In this document: one piece after another, positions 37,150-46,900 of the stretch
How positions within the stretch are numbered: the stretch's first letter is position 1
Layout of the letters: every line of letters starts with the position of its first letter
DNA from: an uncultured Geobacter sp.
Lineage (GTDB): Bacteria > Desulfobacterota > Desulfuromonadia > Geobacterales > CAIOGM01
DNA length: 62,679 nt
Assembly (NCBI GenBank): GCA_903902855.1
Contig: CAIUWK010000036.1
Location: 1 to 62,679, forward strand
Direction: 5' to 3'
The notes under the pieces: model-generated
The model's input: only the letters and a program-made list of their open reading frames with translations
What the model was told of the DNA's origin: nothing
Database searches by the model: none
Made by a program: the position numbers and the translations under genes

Positions 37150-38472
37150 TCACCCCTCCGTTCCCTGAACCTCACCCCACCAGAGTTGGAGATCGGCCTG
37201 CGCCCGTTGGGCAAGCTGGGCCCGGCGCTCCTTCTTTTTCACCCGTCCCGGAAGCTCGGGAAAGAGGCCGTAATTCACGTTCATGGGCTGGAAATGGCGA
37301 CTCTCCGTGGAGGTGATATGGTTGACCAGGGCGCCCAGGGCGGTGGTTGGGGGGGGAGCCAGCAAGGGCTGACCCAGCGCCAACCGGGCGGCGTTCACGC
37401 CGGCCAGGAAGCCGCTGGCAGCCGACTCCACATACCCCTCCACGCCGGTGATCTGTCCGGCGCAGAAGATGCGCGGCTCCGCCTTCAACTGCTGGGACGG
37501 CTCCAGGAGCGCCGGGGCATTGATGAAGGTGTTCCGGTGCAGCGACCCCAGCCGGGCAAACTCGGCCTGCTCCAGCCCCGGAATCATCCGGAAAACCCGC
37601 CGTTGCTCGGGATAGGTCATCTTGGTCTGAAAGCCCACCAGATTATAGAGGGTCGCCTCACGATTTTCCTGACGGAGTTGGATCACGGCATGGGCTTCCC
37701 GGCCGGTGCGGGGATCAACGAGTCCCACCGGCTTCATGGGGCCGAACCGGAGGGTCTCGATCCCCCGCCCGGCAAGCTCCTCCACCGGCATGCACCCCTC
37801 GAAATGAATCGCCTTCTCGAAATCCCGGGGGGCTACCTTCTCCGAGCCGATGAGCTCGGCCACAAACCGTTCGTACTCCGCTTGCTCCAGGGGACAGTTG
37901 AGATAATCATCCCCATCCCCCTTGCCGTAACGGGAAGCCCGGAAAACCCGGCCGAAGTCGATGGAGTCGGCGGTGACGATGGGGGCGATGGCGTCGTAAA
38001 AATAGAGTTTATCCCCCACCAGCGGCCGCAAGCGCTCTGCCAGGAGATCGCTGGTAAGTGGCCCTGAGGCGATGACCACGATCCTGTCGGGGAGTTCCGT
38101 CACCTCCTGGCGCACCAGGGTGATGAGGGGGTGCTGCTCGATCTTCTCCGTGACAATCCGGGCGAAGAGTCCCCGGTCAACGGCCACCGCTCCGCCGGCC
38201 GGAACCCGAGTTGCGTCCGCCGCAGCCATGAAGAGGCTCCCCAGCCGCCGCAGCTCATCCTTCAACAGTCCCACAGCATTTTCCAGGGATTCCCCCCGAA
38301 AGGAGTTGGAGCAGACCAGCTCCGCCAGATCAGGACTCTGGTGGGCCGGTGAATAGTGGTGCGGCTTCATCTCGTAGAGCGTCACGCCGACGCCGCGCTC
38401 CGCCGCCTGCCAGGCTGCCTCGCAACCGGCCAGCCCGCCGCCGATAATGGAAATATGTGCCAATGATATCAA
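37150..38472 (-). CDS. trmFO: methylenetetrahydrofolate-tRNA-(uracil-5-)-methyltransferase TrmFO
   Basis: Folate- and FAD-dependent enzyme that makes 5-methyluridine at position 54 of tRNAs. The 440 residues show the FAD motif [17 protein letters not shown], the [18 protein letters not shown] block, [18 protein letters not shown] segment and [15 protein letters not shown] near the end. The chosen TTG at 38472 follows a GGAAGGA site. An ATG at 38514 is in frame but reads through an intergenic repeat and gives residues foreign to the family. It is followed by a small membrane gene. Confidence 0.9.
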   Translation of the reverse strand: MISLAHISIIGGGLAGCEAAWQAAERGVGVTLYEMKPHHYSPAHQSPDLAELVCSNSFRGESLENAVGLLKDELRRLGSLFMAAADATRVPAGGAVAVDRGLFARIVTEKIEQHPLITLVRQEVTELPDRIVVIASGPLTSDLLAERLRPLVGDKLYFYDAIAPIVTADSIDFGRVFRASRYGKGDGDDYLNCPLEQAEYERFVAELIGSEKVAPRDFEKAIHFEGCMPVEELAGRGIETLRFGPMKPVGLVDPRTGREAHAVIQLRQENREATLYNLVGFQTKMTYPEQRRVFRMIPGLEQAEFARLGSLHRNTFINAPALLEPSQQLKAEPRIFCAGQITGVEGYVESAASGFLAGVNAARLALGQPLLAPPPTTALGALVNHITSTESRHFQPMNVNYGLFPELPGRVKKKERRAQLAQRAQADLQLWWGEVQGTEG

Positions 38473-38492
38473 GATCTTTATTCCTTCCCGTG

Positions 38493-38530
38493 GTTTGTAG
38501 GGGCGTATATCCATCCCCCCTACGCGCGAC
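38493..38530. repeat. GTAGGGGCG-type intergenic repeat
   Basis: A hairpin-forming unit with TTTGTAGGGGCGTATA and CCCCCTACGCG, upstream of trmFO. It explains the spurious in-frame extension of that gene. Confidence 0.5.
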
Positions 38531-38569
38531 AGTACGCGATGTCGCCCGATTAATCAAGAAGGTAACGAC

Positions 38570-38605
38570 TCTCAGTCTTCAGTCTTCAGCCTTACTACCT
38601 GAAGT
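38570..38605. repeat. TCTTCAGTCTTCAGCCTTAC repeat
   Basis: Short TTCAG-rich units between trmFO and the PHP-kinase gene, in the family seen at 9658, 13062, 23293 and 23375. Confidence 0.5.
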
Positions 38606-38620
38606 TACTCAAGCAGATGG

Positions 38621-40129
38621 TTAAACCGGGCACCGTTGCAGGAGAGTCTGCTCCGTCTCCAGGAGAATTCTCCAGAGTCCTTCACTGTCACCCAGCCCCA
38701 CCTTGATGAGGTAGGCGGCGATGCTCAGGTTGGTCCGGGCCCGGAACAGCTCCACCTGTCGACAAAAACCTTTCGGCACCCCACCTGCGGCCTGGACGTA
38801 GGCATCCAGAAAGAGCTCATCGGGGTAGGCAGCGCGGATTTGGGGGAAATCATGCAGTTGATTGCTGAACTGGGCCAGAAAACAGCCCACGTCAAAGGCG
38901 GGGGGTAAAACGGAGGAACCGGCAAAATCGATGGCAGCCAGATATCGGGACGGACTCCGTTCCTGGCAGACGAAGATATTTTTCAGGTGGTAATCCCCAT
39001 GCCCCTGCACGAAGGTGGATGCCTCATCCCGGGCCAGGAGCCGCTCCTCTTCCCGGATGATCTCGACGATCTCCCCCACCCGGTTGCTGAAACGGTGATT
39101 GATGGCGGTGAATCGTTCCAGGTACCGAGGGAGTCGCCGTTCTTCCTTTTTCATGAATTCGTCGCCAGGGGTGAGACGGAGACGGCAGCCGTGAAGTTTC
39201 GCCAGCCATCCCGCAGCCATGGTCAGCCACTCCCGCCCCTCTTCCACAGGATCGATTCTCAACCGGTCATAGAGGGACTTTCCCCGGAGGCTCTCCTCGA
39301 TGAGGGTCATGGCCTCCGGGTCCATGTCGATGGGGCGTGGTATCCGGTAGAGACCGGCATCAAACCCCCGACTCGCCAGCTCCGTCATGATCCGGAATGC
39401 CCGCTTTGCCGAACGCCAGTCACGGGGGTCAGTCAGCTGCCGGATGATAATCCGTTCCCGGAGTTCATCCTCCCCCTTGGCGCCGATGACCACCTCGGTC
39501 ACCAGGGAGTTGGCGCCTGAGTGAGGGATCTCCTTTAAAAACGGGCGGCAACGCCCCGCCTTCACCTCGACGGCCAGAGCGGCCATGGAGGTCACCGGGT
39601 GATCGAACTGGGTGGGATACATCCCCGCATAGCCGGCGCCATGGGTGTCGGTCCCCCCGGTGGCGGTGAACTTGTGGCGATGCCAATCCTGCAGGGCGCG
39701 GCTGTTTTCCCGTACCGTCTGATTGGAGTTGAAGATCTCGATGGCGTCCAGGAGCGGCTCTTTCAGGAGCGGCAGGCCGGGAATTCTCCCCTTGCGATAG
39801 GGGTGGGCCCAGACTAGGGCCGCGGCGGGAAATTCATGGCGGATCTCGGCCAGGGGAGTCCCCTTGGGGAGTGAACGGTGAGCGCCGTAGAGGAGGAGAT
39901 CGCCGATTTCCGGAGTCCGGATCTCTTGACCGGAGAGGATGAGGAAATGGTCGGGAACCTGGGCCTCCCGGCGAACTTGGGCCAGCTCCTCGTCCGGCCA
40001 GAGGTAGTGGTGGTCGGTGAAGACGATCCCCTGCAGCCCCTTGGCGTAGACCTGACGGATCAGTTCCCGGGCGGTGATGCTGCTGCAGGGGGAATGTTCC
40101 GCCGTGTGGGCGTGCAGCTCTATGAGCAC
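38621..40129 (-). CDS. PHP-domain phosphoesterase fused to an aminoglycoside-phosphotransferase-like kinase
   Basis: A 502-residue two-domain protein. The N-terminal half (about 1-210) is a PHP domain: ELHAHTAEHS with the HxH metal site, FTDHHYLW, a WAHPYRKGR and GGTDTHG block. The C-terminal half (about 230-495) is an APH/choline-kinase-like domain, with FVQGHGDYHLKNIFV carrying the HGDxHxxN catalytic loop and AIDFAGS replacing the DFG-type motif. The start is a GTG inside the hisS frame (10-base overlap). The substrate of neither domain is clear. The two domains together suggest a phosphorylation/dephosphorylation cycle of one metabolite, which is speculation. Confidence 0.85.
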   Translation of the reverse strand: MLIELHAHTAEHSPCSSITARELIRQVYAKGLQGIVFTDHHYLWPDEELAQVRREAQVPDHFLILSGQEIRTPEIGDLLLYGAHRSLPKGTPLAEIRHEFPAAALVWAHPYRKGRIPGLPLLKEPLLDAIEIFNSNQTVRENSRALQDWHRHKFTATGGTDTHGAGYAGMYPTQFDHPVTSMAALAVEVKAGRCRPFLKEIPHSGANSLVTEVVIGAKGEDELRERIIIRQLTDPRDWRSAKRAFRIMTELASRGFDAGLYRIPRPIDMDPEAMTLIEESLRGKSLYDRLRIDPVEEGREWLTMAAGWLAKLHGCRLRLTPGDEFMKKEERRLPRYLERFTAINHRFSNRVGEIVEIIREEERLLARDEASTFVQGHGDYHLKNIFVCQERSPSRYLAAIDFAGSSVLPPAFDVGCFLAQFSNQLHDFPQIRAAYPDELFLDAYVQAAGGVPKGFCRQVELFRARTNLSIAAYLIKVGLGDSEGLWRILLETEQTLLQRCPV

Positions 40130-41370
40130 GACAGCGCCGCTGCCAGAGGGGACGCTGCCAGGGGGAGCGCCACCTGACTGCCGTCGGCCATGGCCTTGAG
40201 CATCCCTTGACCGGTGGCCAGCTCATCCTCACCGATAATCAGGGTGAAACGGGCCCCCAGCTTGTCGGCTCGCCGCATCTGGCTCTTGAGACTCTTTCCT
40301 TCGTAATCCAGCTCCACCCGGAAACCCTCCCCCTGGAGGAGGGTCATGAGCCGGAACGCCTCGTCACCGGCGGCCTCTCCGTGGGCTGCAATGAAGAGGT
40401 CAGGCACCCTGGCAAACCCCTCCCCGGAAAGGAGGAGCGCCACCCGCTCCACCCCCATGGCAAAGCCGATGCCCGGGAGCTTCGGCCCACCCAGTTCCTC
40501 GATGAGCCCGTCATAGCGGCCGCCGGCAGCCACGGCGCTCTGGGAGCCGAGCAGCCCGGTGACCAGCTCGAAGGTGGTCCGGGTATAATAATCCAGCCCG
40601 CGGACCATCCGGTGGTTGACACTGTAAGGGGTTTTTGTGACGTCCAGGTGACGGCGCACCGCCGCAAAATGATCGTCGCACCCCTGGCAGAGATGATCCA
40701 GAACCGACGGTGCGTCCTTGGTTGCCACGCCGCAGCCGGGGACCTTGCAGTCCAAAGCCCGGAGAGGATTGGTCTCCATCCGTCGGCGACAGTCATCGCA
40801 GAGCTCTTCCCGGCGTTGCTCCAGATACTCTTTCAGGGCAGCCCGGTAGAGTGGTCGGCACTCCGGACACCCCAGAGAGTTGATCTGGAGGGTGGGCTCC
40901 GTCAGACCGAGTTCCTGGAAAAAGTGGCAGAGCATGATCAGAACCTGAGCATCGATACGGGGATTAGTGACCCCCACCACCTCGGCACCGATCTGGTGAA
41001 ACTGACGGTAGCGCCCTTTCTGGGGGCGCTCGTAGCGGAACATGGGGCCCATGTAGTAGAGCTTGGTCACCGGGTCCAGGACATGGAGCTTTTGCTCGAT
41101 GAAGGAGCGCATCACCCCGGCGGTCCCCTCGGGGCGAAGGGTCACCCGGTTCTCCCCCTTGTCGGTAAAAGAGTACATCTCCTTTTCCACGATGTCGGTG
41201 GCATCGCCGATGGAGCGACTGAAGAGCTCGGTCTTCTCCATGATGGGGACCCGGATCTCGGAAAAACCGTATATTTCAAAGACCCGCCGCGCTGTCGCCT
41301 CGATCCGCTGCCACTTCTCCACCTCGCCGGGGAGGATATCGTTAAAACCCTTGATACCGGTTATTGCCAC
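40120..41370 (-). CDS. hisS: histidyl-tRNA synthetase
   Basis: Charges tRNA-His. The 416-residue class II synthetase shows motif 1 region GFNDILPGE, motif 2 RYERPQKGRYRQFHQ, the histidine-binding YYTRTTFEL and motif 3 GFAMGVERVALLL, plus a C-terminal anticodon-binding domain. The GTG start has an AAGGAG site. It overlaps the start of the PHP-kinase gene and is probably translationally coupled with it. Confidence 0.96.
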   Translation of the reverse strand: MAITGIKGFNDILPGEVEKWQRIEATARRVFEIYGFSEIRVPIMEKTELFSRSIGDATDIVEKEMYSFTDKGENRVTLRPEGTAGVMRSFIEQKLHVLDPVTKLYYMGPMFRYERPQKGRYRQFHQIGAEVVGVTNPRIDAQVLIMLCHFFQELGLTEPTLQINSLGCPECRPLYRAALKEYLEQRREELCDDCRRRMETNPLRALDCKVPGCGVATKDAPSVLDHLCQGCDDHFAAVRRHLDVTKTPYSVNHRMVRGLDYYTRTTFELVTGLLGSQSAVAAGGRYDGLIEELGGPKLPGIGFAMGVERVALLLSGEGFARVPDLFIAAHGEAAGDEAFRLMTLLQGEGFRVELDYEGKSLKSQMRRADKLGARFTLIIGEDELATGQGMLKAMADGSQVALPLAASPLAAALSCS

Positions 41371-41555
41371 GCTGTTCTCCTTGTTGGGTAATGGTGGCCC
41401 ACTTTACCATCAAAGAGCATGTGTGTCCATTGCCGCCTGAATCTGAAGCCCAGCTAAAAGGACACGTGCTAACCGGGCGCACACATGTCGCGGTGGTGCG
41501 AGCCCTCAGCCGGGCTAAGGAAGAGAGGTACAAGGGTGTGCTACATTAAAATGTT

Positions 41556-41579
41556 ACGGAACCAGGGGCTCCGTTTTTT
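41556..41579 (+). terminator. orphan terminator-like hairpin
   Basis: ACGGA and TCCGT enclose an inner CC/GG pair and run directly into six T residues. No plus-strand gene lies immediately upstream, consistent with a decayed gene. Confidence 0.55.
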
Positions 41580-41653
41580 CCAACAGAAGAAGACGACGCA
41601 AAGTCTTTATATTTGACGGAGGTGGTCCGATGCCCACTCAAGGTGGATTCTGT

Positions 41654-41682
41654 TTGACTCATGATTCAATAGCATTTAATAT
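41654..41682 (+). promoter_or_regulatory. promoter of the toxin-antitoxin operon
   Basis: TTGACT (41654-41659), a 17-base spacer and TAATAT (41677-41682), 37 bases before the antitoxin ATG. Confidence 0.55.
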
Positions 41683-41718
41683 GGTGCTGAATTCAATACT
41701 GAAAACGTGAGGCATATC

Positions 41719-41997
41719 ATGTCTATCAGTCTGGCGGAAGATATTCGTTCGGTCACCGATCTCAAGCGGCATACACGGGAAATCCTTGACCAACTCCATC
41801 TGACCGGGCGACCGGTAGTCTTAACCGTCAATGGTCGAGCCGATTCGGTCATTATCGATGCCAAAGTCTACGAGAAGCAGATCAAGGCCATGAACCTGGC
41901 ACGATTGCTGGCCGAATCCGAAGCACAGATATCTGACGGGAAATCCCGATCAGCAGAGATGTTCCTTAAAGAGTTTAAGAATGCCCGTAATATATAG
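41719..41997 (+). CDS. Phd/YefM family antitoxin
   Basis: A 92-residue protein with the Phd/YefM N-terminal DNA-binding pattern: MSISLAEDIRSVTDLKRHT, then RPVVLTVNGRADSVIIDAKVYE, and a helical C-terminal toxin-binding tail. The ATG at 41719 has a GTGAGG site; a GTG at 41707 is also in frame. It overlaps the toxin gene by 17 bases. Expected to repress its own promoter and neutralise the toxin. Confidence 0.87.
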   Translation: MSISLAEDIRSVTDLKRHTREILDQLHLTGRPVVLTVNGRADSVIIDAKVYEKQIKAMNLARLLAESEAQISDGKSRSAEMFLKEFKNARNI

Positions 41998-42292
41998 CGT
42001 TGAGATTACACCGATTGCCGAGAGCGATGTGGAGGATATCTGGACCTACATCGCCAACGACAGTCCTGATAACGCTACGGGCTTCATTTTGCGGCTTGAA
42101 GAACAGATAGAGACGCTTGAGCATGCTCCGGAGCGTTGCCCTCTCATTCCGGAAAACGAGCAGATGGGGACACCTTATCGTCATCTGCTTAATGGTGCCT
42201 ACCGAACCATTTTCCGTATTAGCGGAGAGACAGTGTACATCCTCCGCATCATTCACGGATCGCGTCTTCTCGATTCTGCTCTTGTGCATTAA
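41981..42292 (+). CDS. ParE/RelE superfamily toxin
   Basis: A 103-residue toxin of the ParE/RelE fold: YSVEITPIAESDVEDIWTYI at the N-terminus, then APERCPLIPEN, YRHLLNGAYRTIFRI and the terminal VYILRIIHGSRLLD. The RxIF..ILRIxHGxR tail is the family signature. Starts inside the antitoxin gene. Whether it targets gyrase (ParE) or ribosome-bound mRNA (RelE) is not decided by this reading; overall form is nearer ParE. Confidence 0.87.
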   Translation: MPVIYSVEITPIAESDVEDIWTYIANDSPDNATGFILRLEEQIETLEHAPERCPLIPENEQMGTPYRHLLNGAYRTIFRISGETVYILRIIHGSRLLDSALVH

Positions 42293-42391
42293 CCACAGTG
42301 GACAACCTCCGGAAAACCGGTACGGAATCCCTTCCCCTCGACACACTCATCCTTCCTCATTGGCAACTGAACTAATCCCAGAGGAACTTTC

Positions 42392-43528
42392 ATGACCTTT
42401 TTATCCCTTGGCCTGACCGGGGAATTACAAAAAGCGGTGGCAGAGCAGAAGTTTGCCACCCCCTATCCCATTCAACTCCAGGCCATTCCCGCCATATTGC
42501 AGGGGAGAGATCTGCTGGCCATCGCCAAAAGCGGCTCAGGCAAAACGGCCGGCTTTGCCCTGCCGCTGCTGCAACTCCTTCATGACACGGACAGACGGCG
42601 AAGCCTCAAGGGGTTGATCATCGTCCCCACCAGAGAACTGGCAGCTCAGATCGGCGAGGTTGTGCAGCAACTTGGCGCTCATCTGACACCCAGGGTCAAG
42701 ACCGTTGCGGTGTTCGGCGGAGTTGCCATAAACCCGCAGATGATCAGTTTACACGGCGTTGAACTGCTCATCGCCACCCCCGGCCGCTTGCTGGAACTGG
42801 TTGCCAAAAAGAGCGTACAGCTGTCAATGGTTGACCTGCTGGTGTTGGATGAAGCAGATAAGCTGCTGGAGCAGGGGTTTCAGGATGAACTTGGGCGTAT
42901 TCTGGCGCTGCTCCCCAAAAAGCGGCAGAATCTTATGTTTTCCGCCACATTCGGGGAGGAGATACGGAAACTGGCGCTTACGCTGTTGCATGACCCGTTG
43001 CAGATTGTGATCGAGGAAGAGGGCGTTGCGCCGGATCGTATCGCCCAGGAGATCTATGAAGTGGATCAGTCACGCAAAGGGCCCCTGCTCAGATACCTGA
43101 TCAAGAGTAACGATTGGCAGCAGGTGCTCGTCTTCGTCGCCTCCCAAAGACGGGCCGATAATCTGGTGAAGAAATTGCTTGCCAAGGGGATCAGCGCCGC
43201 AACATTTCACGGCGGCATGACACAGGGGGGGCGGACCACGGCCCTTGCCGCATTCAAGTCGGGGGGAGTGCGGCTGCTGGTGGCCACCGATCTGGCCGCC
43301 CGTGGCATCGACATCAAATTTCTACCCCACGTTATCAACTACGAACTCCCCCGCTCTCCGGCCGATTTTATCCATCGCATCGGGAGAACCGGTCGCGCCG
43401 AGTCACACGGGGTCGCCGTAACGCTACTCACTCCCGAGGAGTTGCCGCATTTCAAGGTAATCGAAAAGCAGCTGGGGAAACGACCGGCCAGGATCAACAC
43501 CGCCGATCTCAATCTGGCAGCCTGGTAG
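42392..43528 (+). CDS. DEAD-box RNA helicase (RhlE-like)
   Basis: ATP-dependent RNA unwinding. The 378 residues hold only the two-domain helicase core, without a long C-terminal extension. Motifs in order: Q motif FATPYPIQLQAIP, AKSGSGKTAGFALP, PTRELAAQI, TPGRLLELV, VLDEADKLL, FSATF, then ATDLAARGIDI and HRIGRTGRAES. The start has a GAGGAA site. It follows the toxin by about 100 bases and is probably a separate unit; it is the last gene before the gltB leader. Confidence 0.92.
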   Translation: MTFLSLGLTGELQKAVAEQKFATPYPIQLQAIPAILQGRDLLAIAKSGSGKTAGFALPLLQLLHDTDRRRSLKGLIIVPTRELAAQIGEVVQQLGAHLTPRVKTVAVFGGVAINPQMISLHGVELLIATPGRLLELVAKKSVQLSMVDLLVLDEADKLLEQGFQDELGRILALLPKKRQNLMFSATFGEEIRKLALTLLHDPLQIVIEEEGVAPDRIAQEIYEVDQSRKGPLLRYLIKSNDWQQVLVFVASQRRADNLVKKLLAKGISAATFHGGMTQGGRTTALAAFKSGGVRLLVATDLAARGIDIKFLPHVINYELPRSPADFIHRIGRTGRAESHGVAVTLLTPEELPHFKVIEKQLGKRPARINTADLNLAAW

Positions 43529-43760
43529 GAAAAGAGAACTGCCGGATGGAGCTGTTTGTTTGGCTGTACTGTGTTGAGTCGAAAAACTACTCTCAGCGAG
43601 TCATGTTTTGCTCAAGCCGCAAGATGGAGTTGGGGCGACAGGGCGAAACCGGATCTTCTCAAGAATATCTCCCACCCGTCACCGCTTCATATGTGATTAA
43701 AATATCGGCAGAGTCCTCAACCAACTGCGGCGAAATGAGCGGTTGAACGGGTCTAAATTA

Positions 43761-43781
43761 TTGCAATCAAACGGATTGCAA
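43761..43781 (+). promoter_or_regulatory. perfect dyad beside the gltB promoter
   Basis: TTGCAATC (43761-43768) and GATTGCAA (43774-43781) form a perfect 8-bp inverted repeat with a 5-base centre, ending two bases before the -24 element. Likely an operator for a dimeric regulator. Confidence 0.55.
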
Positions 43782-43783
43782 GT

Positions 43784-43799
43784 TGGCACGTTTAATGCT
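43784..43799 (+). promoter_or_regulatory. sigma-54 promoter of gltBD
   Basis: TGGCACG (43784-43790) then four bases and ATGCT (43795-43799) match the -24/-12 consensus with correct GG-GC spacing. Sigma-54 control fits a nitrogen-assimilation operon. Confidence 0.75.
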
Positions 43800-43914
43800 T
43801 AAATGAGAATTCGGCACCGTTCAAGAAAGCGGTTGAAACGGGTTGTCCCTTCGTGCTACATCAACAAAAGAGACAGTGCAGCTATTCGTATCCGCCGGGG
43901 AAACAGATGACTAT

Positions 43915-43942
43915 GGAGTCAGCATGAGGGCTCCCCCTTTTT
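43915..43942 (+). promoter_or_regulatory. possible attenuator hairpins in the gltB leader
   Basis: Two overlapping hairpins are possible: GGAGTC with GGCTCC (43915-43920/43929-43934), or AGGG with CCCT (43927-43930/43935-43938) running straight into TTTTT. They share bases, so they exclude each other, a terminator/antiterminator arrangement about 50 bases before gltB. Confidence 0.4.
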
Positions 43943-43994
43943 CGCAGGACGCTTTGTCCTTGCCACACTCGAATCTGGTATCAAGGGTTACTCA

Positions 43995-46900
43995 ATGAAC
44001 TACACCGGACTACCACCGAAACAGGGGCTGTACGATCCACAGTTCGAGCACGACGCCTGCGGCGTCGGCTTTGTCGTCAACATAAAGGGGCATAAATCCC
44101 ATGAGATTATTCGTCAGGGGTTGACGATTCTGGAGAACCTCGACCACCGTGGCGCGGTGGGAAGTGAGCCCAATACGGGGGACGGAGCCGGCATCCTGCT
44201 GCAGATGCCCGATGCCTTTCTCCGGAAAGTCTGCTCACCTCTGGGATTCGAACTCCCCCAACCGGGGTATTATGGCGTAGCCATGCTTTTTACCTCGCCG
44301 GAACCGACCCAGCGGAGCAGCGCCCGCCATGTCTTCCAAAGAATCCTCACCGAAGAGGGTCTGTCGATCATCGGCTGGCGCGAAGTTCCCACAGACAACT
44401 CCTCTCTGGGAGAGACCGCCAAGGCCGGAGAACCGAAGGTCCGTCAACTCTTCTTCCAGCGGGATGAGACGTGCGCCGATGAACAGGCCTTCAACCGCAA
44501 GCTCTACATCGTCAACCAGCGGGCCATTCATGAGATCCGCGATGCCGGTGTTGATCCGTACTGGTATATCTCAAGCATCTCGTCCCGCACCATCATCTAC
44601 AAGGGGATGCTGATGCCGGTGCAGGTGGACCGGTATTTTCCGGACCTGCGCGACCCGGAACTGATCTCGGCCCTGGCCTTGGTTCACTCCCGATTCTCCA
44701 CCAACACCTTCCCCAGCTGGGACCGTGCCCACCCCTATCACTTCCTGGCCCATAACGGCGAAATCAATACTCTGCGTGGCAATGTGAACTGGATGCATGC
44801 CCGCCAGTCGCTCTTTGCCAGCGAACTGTTCGGCGATGACATCAAGAAAACGCTTCCCGTCATCAACACCAGCGGCTCAGACTCGGCCATGTTTGACAAC
44901 TGTCTGGAGCTGCTGGTGATGTCCGGACGTTCACTCCCCCATGCGGTCATGATGATGGTGCCGGAACCGTGGGAAAGCCACGAGGGGATGACCCCGGAGA
45001 AGCGATCATTTTACGAGTATCACTCCTGCCTCATGGAACCGTGGGACGGACCTGCCGCGGTAGCCTTTACCGACGGTCGCGTCATCGGCGCCGTGCTGGA
45101 CAGAAACGGCCTGCGCCCCTGCCGCTACTACATCACTGATGACGATCTGGTTATCATGGCCTCCGAGGCCGGCGTACTGCAGGTGGCACCGGAAAAGGTT
45201 CTGAAGAAGGGTCGCCTTCAGCCGGGCAAGATGTTCCTGGTGGATATGGAACAGGGGCGGATCATCCCCGATGAAGAGATCAAGCAGGATCTTGCCTCGG
45301 CCAGACCCTACGGCGACTGGGTGAAGACGAACCATCTGCTCCTGGAAGAGCTCCCGGAAGCGGCACTGCAGTATGAGTCCGACAACGAGACCGTACTCCA
45401 GCGTCAGCAAGCTTTCGGCTATACTTACGAGGACCAGAGGGTCATTCTGGGTCCCATGGCCAGGGACGGCGTTCAGCCGCTGGGTTCCATGGGGACCGAT
45501 ACGCCGCTGGCGGTGCTTTCGGACCAGCCGCAGCTCCTGTACAACTATTTCCAGCAGCTCTTCGCCCAGGTGACCAATCCCCCCATCGACCCCATCCGGG
45601 AGGAGATCATCACCTCCACGCTGGTACGCATCGGTTCCGAGGCCAACCTGCTGAAACCGACGGCCACCAGTGCCCGCGTGATCAGGCTGGAGCAGCCAAT
45701 CCTCTCCAACGAAGAGTTTGAAAAACTGCGTCACCTCAACCAGCCCGGCTTCAAGAGCACTACCATCTCTCTCCTCTTCAAGGCTGCTGACGGCCCCCAA
45801 GGGATGGAACTGGCGCTGGAGAGTCTGTTCAGAGCGTCGCTGCGGGTCATCGAGTCAGGAACCACGGTGCTGATTCTCTCGGACCGGGGGGTAAACGAGG
45901 AGTTTGCCGCGATCCCTGCCCTGCTGGCCGTGGCCGGCCTGCATCACTTCCTGATCCGTACTGCGGCCCGCACCCGAGTTTCCCTGGTGCTGGAGTCAGG
46001 TGAACCCCGGGAGGTGCATCACTTTGCCGTGCTCCTGGGGTACGGGATCACCGCCATCAACCCGTACCTGGCCTTCGAATCCATCGATGACATGATCCGG
46101 CAGGGACTTCTCCCCGGCATCGACCACAAGAAGGGGGTAAAGAATTTCCTCAAGGCCTCCATCAAAGGGGTCGTCAAGACCATGGCCAAGATGGGGATCT
46201 CCACCGTACAGAGCTACCGGGGGGCGCAGATTTTCGAAGCGGTGGGGCTGCATCAGTCGGTCATCGACACCTACTTCACCTGGACCCCCTCCCGCATCGG
46301 CGGCACCGACCTGAACGGCATAGCCACCGAACTCCTCACCCGCCACCGGAAGGCCTATCCCCAGAGGGTGGCTGCCGAAGCGACCCTGGAACCGGGCGGC
46401 CAGTACCAGTGGCGCAAGGATGGTGAAGAGCATCTGTTCAACCCCCTCACCATCCAGTCGCTGCAAAAGGCAACCCGCACCAACGACTACCAGGAGTTCA
46501 AGGTTTTCTCCTCTCTCATCGACGAGCAGAGCAGCCGGCACTACACACTGCGCGGTCTGATGGATTTCAAGGATCGCGCGCCGGTCCCCCTGGACGAAGT
46601 GGAACCGGTGGAAGAGATCCTGAAGCGGTTCAAGACCGGCGCCATGTCCTACGGCTCCATCAGCAAGGAGGCCCACGAGGCGCTGGCCATTGCCATGAAC
46701 CGGATCGGCGGTCGCTCAAACACCGGTGAGGGGGGGGAAGACCCGGAACGGTTCACCTGGACCAACGAACAGGGGGACTCCAAGAACAGCGCCATCAAAC
46801 AGGTCGCCTCTGGCCGTTTCGGCGTTACCAGCAGCTACCTCTCCAATGCCGCAGAGATTCAGATCAAGATGGCTCAGGGGGCCAAACCGGGCGAAGGGGG

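Larger units (their letters stand above)
41371..41718. other. intergenic region without a supported gene
   Basis: A 348-base stretch between hisS and the antitoxin gene. It holds a terminator-like hairpin on the plus strand and a promoter for the toxin-antitoxin pair. A short frame (41407-41549) reads VAHFTIKEHVCPLPPESEAQ but has no ribosome site and no match I recognise; it may be a gene remnant. Confidence 0.5.
43529..43994. other. long gltB leader and upstream region
   Basis: 466 bases between the DEAD-box gene and gltB. No convincing gene: a 66-codon frame at 43546 has no ribosome site or recognisable sequence. The region holds a dyad, a sigma-54 promoter and, in the roughly 185-base leader, hairpins that could act as an attenuator; these are listed separately. 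Confidence 0.7.

Noticed and set aside
38473..38514. ATG start for trmFO
   Set aside because: The added residues come from an intergenic repeat and do not fit the family; a TTG with a good ribosome site lies closer.
41407..41549. Short plus-strand frame downstream of the hisS start region
   Set aside because: No start signal and no identifiable homology; kept only as a possible remnant.
43546..43746. Possible 66-residue gene after the DEAD-box helicase
   Set aside because: No ribosome site, no recognisable sequence, and it lies in a region better explained as regulatory.
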